Source: Nitrosomonas sp.
GTDB taxonomy: Bacteria > Pseudomonadota > Gammaproteobacteria > Burkholderiales > Nitrosomonadaceae
Direction: 5' to 3'
Length of the DNA stretch: 39,364 nt
Assembly: GCA_020446045.1 (NCBI GenBank)
Contig: JAGRFM010000055.1
Location: 1-39,364, forward strand
Position numbers and translations under genes: made by a program. Positions 1 through 8,253 of this stretch are shown here, piece by piece. A model generated the notes under the pieces. The model searched no databases. It saw only the letters and a list, made by a program, of their open reading frames with translations, and was not told the DNA's origin. Position 1 is the first letter of the stretch; the number at the start of each line of letters is the position of its first letter.

Positions 1-327
1 CATCGAATAAAGATGAAGTTTACTCTCTATCATTTTGAATTTATGACTTATTGTTTAAAATACCGCTTAAAAATTAAGCAACTTATTCTGCTGTTTTTTC
101 CGTTTCACAGACCGCACCGCATTTAAATGGTCTTTTCATTGTTATTCAACAAGTTATGTGTTAAATAATCCAGTATGCCGCATATGATACCGGCACCGGA
201 CGTAAGCCGGCATGATCAGGATATGATCCTCCACCGGGTCGATAATATTTCATCAAGTGTATATGCGAAGTTTCATTGATGATTCATGTCAGAAACAAAT
301 GTTGATGAGAATGTCGCTTTATTTTGA
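1..327. other. non-coding left edge
   Basis: I see no convincing gene here. The stretch is AT-rich and lies downstream of the CRISPR-Cas operon. There are only small imperfect inverted repeats around 190-230 (for example CCGGCACCGG facing AAGCCGG, and ATGATCAGG facing ATGATCCT). There is no set of regularly spaced direct repeats, so it is not a CRISPR array. No clear terminator with a T-run was found. Confidence 0.6.
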
Positions 328-2085
328 TCACATTTGTTTGGGTGCTTCCCAGTCATCATAAATTTTTTTAGCTCGTTTTGCGCCTCCACTTTTCCAGTAA
401 CCTTCAATTTTACGGTCTTTTGCACTGTTTAATACCAGTTGTTTTACTGCTATTTTAAATATAATTTCTTCTGGTTTTTTTTCTGGAAGATCACGCCATT
501 GCTTTGCTATATCATGGCTAGTAAGTCGTGTTTTAATTACATTTTCTGAAAGCTCGTCAAATGGAATGTTGCAATGTTCTAAAATCTTGTTGCGTATCCA
601 CTGGATTTCCGGTGTGTTTTCTTCTCTTTCTGTCTGAATATAATTAGTGGTTTGTTGAGGTTCTTTACTGGATTTATTTGGAGGAATAATTGGTGGTAAC
701 TTCTTATTATCTGATGACATAAGTGGTAATGGAGCGCCTTTATCTTCTTTGCCGCGCCAGCGAACTTTAAAAGTTGAATCCAGATAACTATAGTCTCCTG
801 TTTGCTTCAATAAGTTCTGACTGGTTTTGTCTATTAAACTGAAATCATCTTTCAATTTAATTTGCTCTATAGATGAAATGGCTTCTATTTCAAATCTATA
901 TCTATCTTCCAATTTTTTCCATCCATCAAGTGACCGCCCTAGGGTATTTATTTCCTGATAGCGGTATTTTTTAGTGATTATGCCTGAATAGCGTTGAGCG
1001 TTATTCTTTAAAAAAATACTGCTAATCTTGATTTTTACGATACCAAGCCCTATAGATTTTCCCAAACCAATTCTGTGATGGAAGTCTGTGTGGTCTGGTG
1101 CTAATGATTGTTTTAGAAGAGTTAGTTCGGTATTAGTTAAATTTTCAAAATCGATATGGAAATAAAATTGCTCACCTTGCTTAATTGGTTCGCAGCATGC
1201 TTTTCTATCATTACTATTTTTATCATTTTTATAGTAATTAACACCCTGTTCATTTTGATGCAAGAGATAAAACTTGCGTCCACGAGGCAACAGTGTTACG
1301 GATTCAATTTGATTTTTATTATTCTCCAATCCATTTAATTCATTTCGTACTTCTTCGTGTGTTGGACTAACATTATTCGGATTAAAAAAATAATTGTTAT
1401 ACGTGCCTTTACCCAGGTTAAAGTTATATCCATCTTTTGCACGTGGATCAGGCTCAGCCATTTCCTTTAATGGCATGATTGGTAAAAGTTGTGTGTCTGA
1501 CATAACTTTTGAATCCGGGGTAAAAGATTTTACTGACAAGGCATCATAAAATCTGACTCTTGAAGCCAGATTTCGAGAATCGCCGTTATCTTTTTCATTA
1601 TCTTCAACTACGCCGAAAATAAGTTCAGCTGCTGTTAATTCTTCGCGGTTATCATGCCAAGGTAACAAATCAGGGTTGATTGCTTCAAATAAGGGCCAAT
1701 AATTTTTGTTTTTGGCTTTACTTAGTACTCTTAGTGAGGATTGACTCAAAATTTCGACTATATTAGAAATCATCCCTCGTAAGCTATTGGCAGGAATGGC
1801 AGGTTGCTTTCTCCATCTGTATGGTTTAATCGTTACGGGAGAATTATTATTCGAGTTCTGTTTTTCATGTTTATTTCCAATCACTGTTGGCGTGATCGTT
1901 TCTAACTGGCAAATAATACGCCCTGAGAATTGATTGATTAGGTATAAATCATGTCGTGCATTTTGACTTGCCCCTTTTTGCTTATCCGGCGGTAGGTGAT
2001 AATCATATTTGACGGTGGAGACATTGACACCATCTACTTTTCCAGTTGCGGGAATGAAGTTGTATGGATGATAAAATCTGCTCAT
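328..2085 (-). CDS. type III CRISPR-associated RAMP protein, TIGR03986-like (Cas7 with insertion)
   Basis: This 585-residue protein is predicted to be a backbone subunit of a type III effector complex that binds crRNA and target RNA. The N-terminus (HPYNFIPA, residues 6-13) and the segment AIPANSLRGM (96-105) match my memory of the TIGR03986 RAMP family. A glycine-rich RAMP loop is seen at about 338-348 (RIGLGKSIGLG). Between these lies a long segment (about 120-330) that fits the Cas7-with-insertion subunit of III-D-like complexes. Residues 360-585 form an extension I cannot assign; it has a low-complexity linker near 460-485. The start codon overlaps the stop of the upstream RAMP gene (ATGA, 2082-2085), indicating coupled translation, and an AAGGG ribosome site precedes it. 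It is the last gene of the operon. The RAMP assignment is firm; the subtype is inferred. Confidence 0.85.
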   Translation of the reverse strand: MSRFYHPYNFIPATGKVDGVNVSTVKYDYHLPPDKQKGASQNARHDLYLINQFSGRIICQLETITPTVIGNKHEKQNSNNNSPVTIKPYRWRKQPAIPANSLRGMISNIVEILSQSSLRVLSKAKNKNYWPLFEAINPDLLPWHDNREELTAAELIFGVVEDNEKDNGDSRNLASRVRFYDALSVKSFTPDSKVMSDTQLLPIMPLKEMAEPDPRAKDGYNFNLGKGTYNNYFFNPNNVSPTHEEVRNELNGLENNKNQIESVTLLPRGRKFYLLHQNEQGVNYYKNDKNSNDRKACCEPIKQGEQFYFHIDFENLTNTELTLLKQSLAPDHTDFHHRIGLGKSIGLGIVKIKISSIFLKNNAQRYSGIITKKYRYQEINTLGRSLDGWKKLEDRYRFEIEAISSIEQIKLKDDFSLIDKTSQNLLKQTGDYSYLDSTFKVRWRGKEDKGAPLPLMSSDNKKLPPIIPPNKSSKEPQQTTNYIQTEREENTPEIQWIRNKILEHCNIPFDELSENVIKTRLTSHDIAKQWRDLPEKKPEEIIFKIAVKQLVLNSAKDRKIEGYWKSGGAKRAKKIYDDWEAPKQM

Positions 2086-3608
2086 GCTGCGCCCTTTGTT
2101 TTATTAGTCAAGCAATTATTAATTACTTCATGTAAGGCTTTTATCCAATTTTCGGCGGTACCTGTATTGAATTCATTATTAATTGCATCAACCAAACTAC
2201 TTTGATTATTGATTTGGTAGTTTTTTGTATTAATTTCTTTATAGCTTTTTGTATTGAGTGTGATGGTCAAACTACCGTAACCTTTACTCTTACCCCAGCC
2301 GACAGCAAGTTCACCTTCCACCGCATCGCGCACAATAAAAAGCAGTAATCCTTTCCACCAGTCACCTTCTGGGAGCCTACCAAGATTAAGATAACAGGTT
2401 TCTGTTTCAAGGTGGTCGCATTGAGCAGCTTCGACATTAAATAAGGCACCCTCTTTTACGCCGCCAGTAAATCTATCTATGGCATTGAAATATTGTAGGT
2501 GTTTTGTAGTTGTGCATGCTGTATCTGTAGCATCGCTAAATTCAATCGCACTTTGCCGGTCTTTATTGCCAAAGAGTTCCTCAATCATTTTATCTGCTTT
2601 GTTTGCAATATCATCGAGTGCTTTTTGCGGATCGGCTTGATGCAGTAAAGTCATCAGGATTTTTCGTCCACGCGCGCGTACTACACCTGCAAGGGTAGAG
2701 CCGGGAATCACTGCTTTGTCATTACGGGCGTAGAAAACCTGACCGGCGTCTTCTTTATCTCCGGTGACAAAACCGGGCTCGTTACATAGCAAAGGAGACA
2801 GGGGATAGATGTCAATTGAAAATTCGTAACGTTGTTGTTTTTTTATCAATGCAGAGATATCAATTGCATTGATTTCCGAAGTGATATCAGAGAATGGTGG
2901 TTTTTCTATAGTGGCATTATGTGCCCATTGATGCAGGGCATCTATACTTAGGACTTTTGTCTTTGTGTGGCGCCATTCGATTCGTCCATAGCCTTTACTG
3001 GTGCCTTTGCCAATAGCAGTTGCTGAAGCGCCATTCCAACGGGTGAGCAATCCAAGAAGTATTTCAATTTCATTTTTGTTAAGCTTGTCGGCTTCAATTT
3101 CTACAGCAAATTTTGTATCCGCCGGTACCAGTTCATAGCGGAATAATTTCCCTTTTTCGGTTGTGCCGGTTACGTCATCCAGAGAAATGCCGTGACTGAT
3201 AAAAGTCCCGCGTTTTTCATACCAATAGGGTGTTTTGTCGCCATCGGTTGCGATAGTTTTTGTCATATGTGCGTCAAAGATGCGTACTTTACCTGCGAGC
3301 CGCTCACCATACCCGGTATTTGTGACCGATCGTTCATAGCCAAATAGTTTCTGAATGGTTGCATTATTTTCATCGAGGAGTGCAGATAATGAGCCGCGTA
3401 ACGAGCTACCAGGTATATATGCCCGTTCTTCGTGATCAAGATAAACAGTGTTATAGCTCCCCGTGCAACCTTCTGACCGTTCTTTGTTATCTTTACGTTC
3501 TTCAAATATGCCAAGATCACCGTCACCGATATGTAAATCGGATTTACAGGTCAGGATGCCGTGAATTTGAACGCGGGCATAATCATAAGCCGAGTTACTC
3601 AGACTCAT
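2082..3608 (-). CDS. type III CRISPR double-RAMP protein (two fused Cas7 units)
   Basis: This 508-residue protein contains two successive Cas7-type RAMP units. Unit 1 has AYIPGSSLRGSL (63-74), a possible catalytic-loop region with Asp (LDDVTGTTEKG, 143-153) and the glycine loop IGKGTSKGYG (199-208). Unit 2 repeats the order: AVIPGSTLAGVV (299-310), IDRFTGGVKEGALF (377-390) and VGWGKSKGYG (436-445). The DxxTGxxxxG segments resemble the loop that carries the RNA-cleaving Asp in Csm3/Cmr4-type subunits, so both units could cut target RNA. The start is decided by a near-perfect ribosome site (AGGAGGT, five bases before ATG at 3608). It overlaps the upstream gene by 14 bases and the downstream gene by 4, so the three RAMP genes are probably co-translated. 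The layout resembles the Cas7-2x subunit of III-Dv systems. Confidence 0.88.
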   Translation of the reverse strand: MSLSNSAYDYARVQIHGILTCKSDLHIGDGDLGIFEERKDNKERSEGCTGSYNTVYLDHEERAYIPGSSLRGSLSALLDENNATIQKLFGYERSVTNTGYGERLAGKVRIFDAHMTKTIATDGDKTPYWYEKRGTFISHGISLDDVTGTTEKGKLFRYELVPADTKFAVEIEADKLNKNEIEILLGLLTRWNGASATAIGKGTSKGYGRIEWRHTKTKVLSIDALHQWAHNATIEKPPFSDITSEINAIDISALIKKQQRYEFSIDIYPLSPLLCNEPGFVTGDKEDAGQVFYARNDKAVIPGSTLAGVVRARGRKILMTLLHQADPQKALDDIANKADKMIEELFGNKDRQSAIEFSDATDTACTTTKHLQYFNAIDRFTGGVKEGALFNVEAAQCDHLETETCYLNLGRLPEGDWWKGLLLFIVRDAVEGELAVGWGKSKGYGSLTITLNTKSYKEINTKNYQINNQSSLVDAINNEFNTGTAENWIKALHEVINNCLTNKTKGAA

Positions 3609-5454
3609 GTATTACCTCCTCATCAATAGGTTGCCATGTTTTACCATTTGGTTCTGGAGCTATTTGCAGATTAACTGCAATTTCACCATAACCATTTTCT
3701 GCAATATATGGATTTTCATGCCAGTTTTCAGAAAAGCCATTAAGTTGCGGTAGACCATATTTTTGCCACTTTTCAACGAATGTTTTAGCCTTGTTAAAAT
3801 CATTAATATCAAAAACAAATACGCCACCCGCTTTAGTCAAAATGCGGGGATTATAGGGTTTTCCATTTCCATAACGTTTGTGAAGATAGTTGCCGCCGAT
3901 GAGTTGTTGATCAGCGTAGAAACGAATCAGCTTTAGGCTGTCTTTTGATAATTCATTCCAGCTTTCCTGGTAGGCTTTGAGCAAATCATTACCGCCATTA
4001 GTTGGTGGTACCTCGATACCAATTGGCAGTAAACATGCGGCACTGAGTAAAGTAATAGTGACCTGCATGGAATCTTTTGTTAAAGGATGTTCATACGGTG
4101 TAGTAAAGGGTTTGGTCATGCCAACTTTGGCGCTTGCTTCCGTTTTGCCAAGCCAATGCAATTCCATGGAGAATATACGCTTTAGTTCCAATAATAATGA
4201 CTTCTTTTCTTGAGCGGTTATTTCTTCATCAGGCAGTGTTATATTTGCCAGCCATTGATGATCCTCCGGATTAACAGCTTCAATACTGAACAGATCATGG
4301 TCTTTTGATGCACCGGTTTTTGGGTCAATTGCAGTGTGGAGTATTAGGTTGCGGCTATCTTCTAGATATGCCGGAAGATTAAGATTTGTTTCTTCTTTAA
4401 TGGCTGCGGCCCAGTCTTTGGGTTTCCAGTCGGTAGAAAAACTAGGGGCTTCTCCATTTATCAGGCCCGGTTTGTCTTTGTACGCAATATCGAAAAAAGA
4501 ATCTTTTGCTTTCACAATACTTTGAGGTAGGGCATGGCCGCGTTTGTATGTGTTTTTTTTCGCGGGCTGTGCATGTGTAAAAACCATTTTATCGAGATAA
4601 TTGGATAACAATGGAAAATCCGGATTATTGAGTTTGTGGCCAAGTTCATGTTGCTTCGATAATTTACGTAATAAGGTGGCGATTGCTCCTTTTATTGCAC
4701 CACCTGGAATAAAGTCTTCCGAGACGAAATTATTATCGAGTCCGGTTTTATCTCGATTGATGTCTTCTTTGATGTCTTCTTCGTTGAAACGTGTATTGTT
4801 GCCAACGAGATGACGGGAGAAGCAAAAGGCACGATCGGGCTCAATCATCAAGCCAATTTGATCGAGGTTTTCGTTATAGTCTTCAATCAACAAACCGGTT
4901 TTTGCTTTTTGACAGGAAATTTTAACTTCTTTTACACGACCAAAACCTATGCCCTTAAATGAACCAGCAGCAGGCATGTAATGCAAGCCTTTGGAAATCT
5001 TTATTCTAAAGTCATTGGCTGTCTCAACATTATCAAACCAGCCAAAAATATAGCCTTTAAAAGTAACCGGTTCACCTGCAGGAAATCTGGATTCGATTGT
5101 TTGTAGTGCGCCTTGCTCTGTTCTTCCTGTTTCATCATCAATTTTGATGCGATATTGCAAGTCGGAATGCATGCTGCCAGTGCTATAAGTCCAATATTCG
5201 GAAAAATTTAAATGACCGCGTTTGGGGGAATCATCTAAATTTCTTTCACCAAGACCAAAAGACTCTCCAAATAATTCTTGCCAATAATGCCGCAGGTTTC
5301 CTTGAATTAGTGTGCCAGGTATAGCAGGTGTATTTTTGCGGTCTCGCAATAATGCCGCGTCCATACCAAAACGTAGCGCACCGGATGATTGGCTGATAAT
5401 GGGGGCGATGAAGGTAATGGATACTTCGAATTGATAACGAGTCAATTTGCTCAT
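3595..5454 (-). CDS. type III CRISPR multi-domain RAMP protein (Cas7 plus Cas5-like)
   Basis: This 619-residue protein shows at least two RAMP modules. The first has AIPGTLIQGNL (44-54), IDDETGRTEQGAL (105-117) and a glycine loop AGSFKGIGFG (163-172). The second begins at FIPGGAIKGAI (248-258). The C-terminal third (about 465-600) has LTKAGGVFVF (539-548) and ENGYGEI (586-592), which recall the Cas5/Cmr3-type subunit that caps the 5' crRNA handle. I therefore read it as a Cas7-Cas5-type fusion, as in III-D variants; the Cas5 part is an inference. Its ATG overlaps the stop of the cas10 C-terminal frame by ATGA (5451-5454), which suggests that frame is translated. No Cas11 module could be recognised. 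An alternative is two Cas7 units with a divergent third domain. Confidence 0.8.
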   Translation of the reverse strand: MSKLTRYQFEVSITFIAPIISQSSGALRFGMDAALLRDRKNTPAIPGTLIQGNLRHYWQELFGESFGLGERNLDDSPKRGHLNFSEYWTYSTGSMHSDLQYRIKIDDETGRTEQGALQTIESRFPAGEPVTFKGYIFGWFDNVETANDFRIKISKGLHYMPAAGSFKGIGFGRVKEVKISCQKAKTGLLIEDYNENLDQIGLMIEPDRAFCFSRHLVGNNTRFNEEDIKEDINRDKTGLDNNFVSEDFIPGGAIKGAIATLLRKLSKQHELGHKLNNPDFPLLSNYLDKMVFTHAQPAKKNTYKRGHALPQSIVKAKDSFFDIAYKDKPGLINGEAPSFSTDWKPKDWAAAIKEETNLNLPAYLEDSRNLILHTAIDPKTGASKDHDLFSIEAVNPEDHQWLANITLPDEEITAQEKKSLLLELKRIFSMELHWLGKTEASAKVGMTKPFTTPYEHPLTKDSMQVTITLLSAACLLPIGIEVPPTNGGNDLLKAYQESWNELSKDSLKLIRFYADQQLIGGNYLHKRYGNGKPYNPRILTKAGGVFVFDINDFNKAKTFVEKWQKYGLPQLNGFSENWHENPYIAENGYGEIAVNLQIAPEPNGKTWQPIDEEVIHESE

Positions 5455-5798
5455 GCAGTGGCCTCTACACCATTTTTATTGCTTTTTAAATTTGTATTTT
5501 GTTCTGGTGCAAAATAGTCCCATAAATCAAGCAGGTGCAGCCAATGCATGTGATTTTCCATTCCAGGAAAAATTTGTTTGGCAATGGCATCAATTTTTGC
5601 TGCATCATCTACGACTTTTTCAAACTGCTTAAAGGCATTGGCAAATTCAGTCTCATTCTTAATCAATGAGCTTACCAAAAGGTACAATTGTCTGCGCGGC
5701 AGACTTTCTTTGAGTCGATTGAATTTAATGGCCAGGTTGTCATGATTGCTGTCAAGCGGCTTTTGTGGTTTCCAGTGTTTTTCAATAGGTTCTCCATA
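5451..5798 (-). CDS. C-terminal helical part of Cas10, displaced into a different frame
   Basis: An open frame runs from just after a seven-A tract (minus strand, near 5799-5805) to a stop that overlaps the next RAMP start (ATGA). It encodes about 115 residues, mostly helical, including LPRRQLYLLVSSL and a hydrophobic tail HWLHLLDLWDYF. Removing one A from the tract would fuse it directly after Lys406 of Cas10, giving a protein of about 521 residues with the C-terminal helical domain that Cas10 proteins normally have. There is no good ATG start; the only conventional initiator is a TTG at 5687, well inside the segment. An ATT preceded by GGAGA could be a weak independent start. Options are a real frameshift mutation, slippage during expression, or a sequence error. 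Being coupled to the downstream gene argues that it is expressed. Confidence 0.7.
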   Translation of the reverse strand, partial: YGEPIEKHWKPQKPLDSNHDNLAIKFNRLKESLPRRQLYLLVSSLIKNETEFANAFKQFEKVVDDAAKIDAIAKQIFPGMENHMHWLHLLDLWDYFAPEQNTNLKSNKNGVEATA

Positions 5799-7017
5799 TT
5801 TTTTTCAAAAAATTTTTCCATGATTGTGTCGGATAGTCCACTGATTCCAATACCACATAATCGTAAAGATCAGCATCGGGTGAGTATTTGTCAATTTTGT
5901 CTAAATGCGCATCTTTTATATGGTCTGCAATTTCCTGTGCAAGTTCTTGCATACGTTGAATGGGTGTTCGGGCATGGCAGAAAACTAATCCGCCTGCATG
6001 TGTTAAATTTTTATTGTTATAACGCGGGAAACTTCTTTGAAACTGATAAAAATGCTGCAATACGTGCATGCCTTTCCAGGCAGGTACGGCAAGGATGATT
6101 TCGTCGCCCCCCCAGAGCAAAACTTCCAGACGAATCGCATCCAATGTTTGTTTTTTTCGCTTTATTGTTATTTTAAAATCTTCATCAGTTCGAATAGTTT
6201 CTATCAGGTTTTTTAACCATTTTTTTCTTCTTTTCTGAACAAGTCGATCAAACTTGTATAATTCGCATGAATCTTCTAATTCATTTTGTATTCCGCCAAA
6301 ACCGTTACCGTCAAAATAGAGAATGGCCAGTTTATTTTCCAGTGATTTAAGATGTGATTGATGTGAATTCAGGGTTGCGATCTCCTGAAGGTCATTTGTG
6401 AATCCTTCATTTTGATTGAGTTTTATTCCGGTTTCCTGCTCGATAAACTCATGTTTCTGGTCTCGACCGTATTTGTGCCTAACTTCTGCGCCAAGTGAAA
6501 TGATAGCGGGACCGCGATCACCTTTATCGCGTTTAACAATTTCAGGTTCTTGACCGTCTGCCGGTCGCAGATTATCCCAGGCGCAAGGATTTTGTATCTG
6601 CGGATCTTCATTTTTGACGGGAAATACAACCGTTGTCTGCTGAAACTGACGGAATCGGTTGAGTGCAAAAACCTTTTCTTTGGCTTGCTTAAAATTACCA
6701 TTTGTTATGGGCACACTGTCGACCACGAAAGTCAAATGTTTGTATTTTTCACTTTGGTTAAGCGTACAAACAATTTCATCTTGGATTTGACAGGCGTCTT
6801 TGGAAGTCTTCGCTTCAAATGCGAATAAACCTGTAGATGCTCCAGTAGAAATTGCTTTAAGTTTTACATCTTGATTTCTAACCTGACTATATTCGGTTTC
6901 GATATCTCTGATGGCTTGGCGGAGTAGCAGGCTGCTGCCACGTTGTACACTGAGTTGATTGGTATCTTTTACAGTAGCGTATATATTGACGCCTGTAACT
7001 TGAAGTAAGAATTGCAT
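5782..7017 (-). CDS. cas10: small Cas10-like palm-domain protein, frame broken near its C-terminus
   Basis: This 411-residue frame encodes the large subunit of a type III effector. The N-terminal part (1-130) looks like the first palm domain, with a segment DTNQLSVQRGSSLLL (18-32) typical of Cas10/Cmr2 proteins. The second palm domain has YFDGNGFGG (234-242) and LLWGGDEIILA (300-310), that is GGDE where most cyclic-oligoadenylate-making Cas10 proteins have GGDD. Both acidic metal positions are present, so catalysis is possible. There is no N-terminal HD nuclease domain and no obvious zinc-ribbon CxxC pairs, so DNA cutting is not expected. The frame stops soon after palm 2 (YVVLESVDYPTQSW, then six off-register residues) because of a seven-A tract; the missing C-terminal domain follows in another frame. 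It starts 22 bases after cas6. Confidence 0.85.
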   Translation of the reverse strand: MQFLLQVTGVNIYATVKDTNQLSVQRGSSLLLRQAIRDIETEYSQVRNQDVKLKAISTGASTGLFAFEAKTSKDACQIQDEIVCTLNQSEKYKHLTFVVDSVPITNGNFKQAKEKVFALNRFRQFQQTTVVFPVKNEDPQIQNPCAWDNLRPADGQEPEIVKRDKGDRGPAIISLGAEVRHKYGRDQKHEFIEQETGIKLNQNEGFTNDLQEIATLNSHQSHLKSLENKLAILYFDGNGFGGIQNELEDSCELYKFDRLVQKRRKKWLKNLIETIRTDEDFKITIKRKKQTLDAIRLEVLLWGGDEIILAVPAWKGMHVLQHFYQFQRSFPRYNNKNLTHAGGLVFCHARTPIQRMQELAQEIADHIKDAHLDKIDKYSPDADLYDYVVLESVDYPTQSWKNFLKKIWRTY

Positions 7018-7039
7018 GAGCTATTATTGTTAATCCAGT

Positions 7040-7915
7040 TTATTGTAAATCCTTTATAACATACATCCCCTGCCCCAGAGAAGCGCCTTGTCCGATGCCG
7101 AACCAGCACCCCCAGTTCAGTAGCGCCATAATGGATTCGGGGATCGAATCACCATAGTGTATTTGTCCGATCAATCCGGTTCTGGTGATGGGATGCTTTT
7201 TGGTGCGCGAACCATAACGCCACTGTACTCGTGTTAAATGATGCTGATGTATGAGCGTTGCGCGGATTTGTTCTTCCGCTTCAATCCAGTTCTGTGATCC
7301 GATCTGCAATATCTCGGCCAGTTGTGGTTCCAGTGTTTGAATGCGCTTAACCAACGAACGGACGATTCTTAATAAACCAGGTGGCGTATTGGTTGCACCT
7401 GCGGCTTTTTGTTTTGCGCTCTCAAGAACAAGCGGTGTAATGAACGAAAGGACAACATCTTCGCTGGTGGTAAATGAATAATTGAAATCGGGCTTGATGG
7501 CGGTTACTTCATGTCCATCCCACAGTTGCGGCGGATTACCGGGTGAGCAGATATGAATTTCCCGGTTCATGATTTTGTCACTAAAACCGTCAAGGCGGAT
7601 TTCCCGCCAATACTGAATGACCGGCAAAATGGCCGGTAAAAATTGTGCTGCCTGGCCGAATAACATGATGCCGCAACCCAAACTGTATTGGTTTTTTATT
7701 TTTTCGGCTTTCCAGTCATAGGGCGGTGGCAAAACAGAATACAATTTAAGCTGATTGTTTTGGGTCATGTTAAGCGCAGAGGCGACTTCGGGTATATGCT
7801 GCCGTATCAGACCTTCAAAAGAACCATGCAAAACCCCGCCTAGAAAAGGCGTGGCACAAACTGCGGAATCGGATTTGTCGCTCAACAACTGTATTTTTAG
7901 GCTTATTAATATCAT
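7040..7915 (-). CDS. cas6: Cas6 pre-crRNA processing endoribonuclease
   Basis: This 291-residue RAMP protein is predicted to cut the repeat in pre-crRNA and supply guides to the type III complex. The C-terminus has the Cas6 pattern: GLIGQIHYGDSI, then a hydrophobic helix, then the glycine-rich loop GIGQGASLGQG, ending YVI. The N-terminal half (YSVLPPPYDW, LGCGIMLFGQA) fits the first ferredoxin-like fold. Length is usual for the family. It is the first gene of the operon. A possible promoter lies directly upstream (TTGAGT, 16 bases, TAAAAT at 7922-7949). The -10 is so close to the ATG that the message would be almost leaderless, and no ribosome site is visible. With no array in the window, its substrate must come from elsewhere in the genome. 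Confidence 0.88.
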   Translation of the reverse strand: MILISLKIQLLSDKSDSAVCATPFLGGVLHGSFEGLIRQHIPEVASALNMTQNNQLKLYSVLPPPYDWKAEKIKNQYSLGCGIMLFGQAAQFLPAILPVIQYWREIRLDGFSDKIMNREIHICSPGNPPQLWDGHEVTAIKPDFNYSFTTSEDVVLSFITPLVLESAKQKAAGATNTPPGLLRIVRSLVKRIQTLEPQLAEILQIGSQNWIEAEEQIRATLIHQHHLTRVQWRYGSRTKKHPITRTGLIGQIHYGDSIPESIMALLNWGCWFGIGQGASLGQGMYVIKDLQ

Positions 7916-7950
7916 TGAGATATTTTATTGCAAAACCGGTTGAACTCAAT

Positions 7951-7998
7951 ACGCATCGCTTATGCCGGTTTAGCGCAATATAGGAAAATGCGATGCGT
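7951..7998. repeat. inverted repeat upstream of cas6
   Basis: Nine-base perfect arms (ACGCATCGC at 7951-7959 and GCGATGCGT at 7990-7998) flank a 30-base loop. The repeat sits between the cas6 start and the IS66-type remnant. It could be an operator or the scar of an insertion-sequence end; I cannot tell which. Confidence 0.5.
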
Positions 7999-8011
7999 TA
8001 AAATATTGAAT

Positions 8012-8207
8012 CTATGGCGCTGCCGGTTTGATCATCACCGTCGCCAGCGTGGTTGGCTTATTACCCAAGCAATCATGACGATAAATCCTCAACCAGTTAC
8101 CAAATGTCTTGGCATTCAATCCCTGCTCGCGACAATATGGCCGCCTGGCTCATACCACTCGCTTTCCAGGCCTCAATGTGTCTTTGTTTATGCTGCCGTG
8201 ATTTCAT
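8012..8207 (-). pseudogene. frameshifted IS66-type TnpA accessory gene remnant
   Basis: On the minus strand an ATG at 8207 with a strong ribosome site (AGGAGGG) begins MKSRQHKQRHIEAWKASGMS followed by QAA. Then the frame breaks. In the next frame the family pattern continues as YCREQGLNAKTFGNWLRIYR, and a stop follows at 8012-8014. The phrase pattern (W..SGMSQAA / YCREQGL..KTF.NW) is that of the small helix-turn-helix TnpA protein of IS66-like elements. The one-base frameshift and the absence of tnpB/tnpC mean this is a dead fragment. It marks past insertion activity at the edge of the CRISPR operon. Confidence 0.7.
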
Positions 8208-8253
8208 CTACTACCCTCCTGAAGAATTTACTCAGATAGGATAATGAAATTCG

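Noticed and set aside
1..327. Possible CRISPR array beside the cas genes
   Set aside because: No unit is repeated at regular spacing; only short imperfect inverted repeats are present.
1156..1338. Short hydrophobic plus-strand frame inside the TIGR03986-like gene
   Set aside because: It is the reverse complement of a well-supported coding gene and has no ribosome site or family match.
5451..5687. 78-residue frame as an independent Cas11 small subunit
   Set aside because: It has only a TTG start, the frame is open about 37 codons further upstream to the A-run, and the sequence joins smoothly to Cas10.
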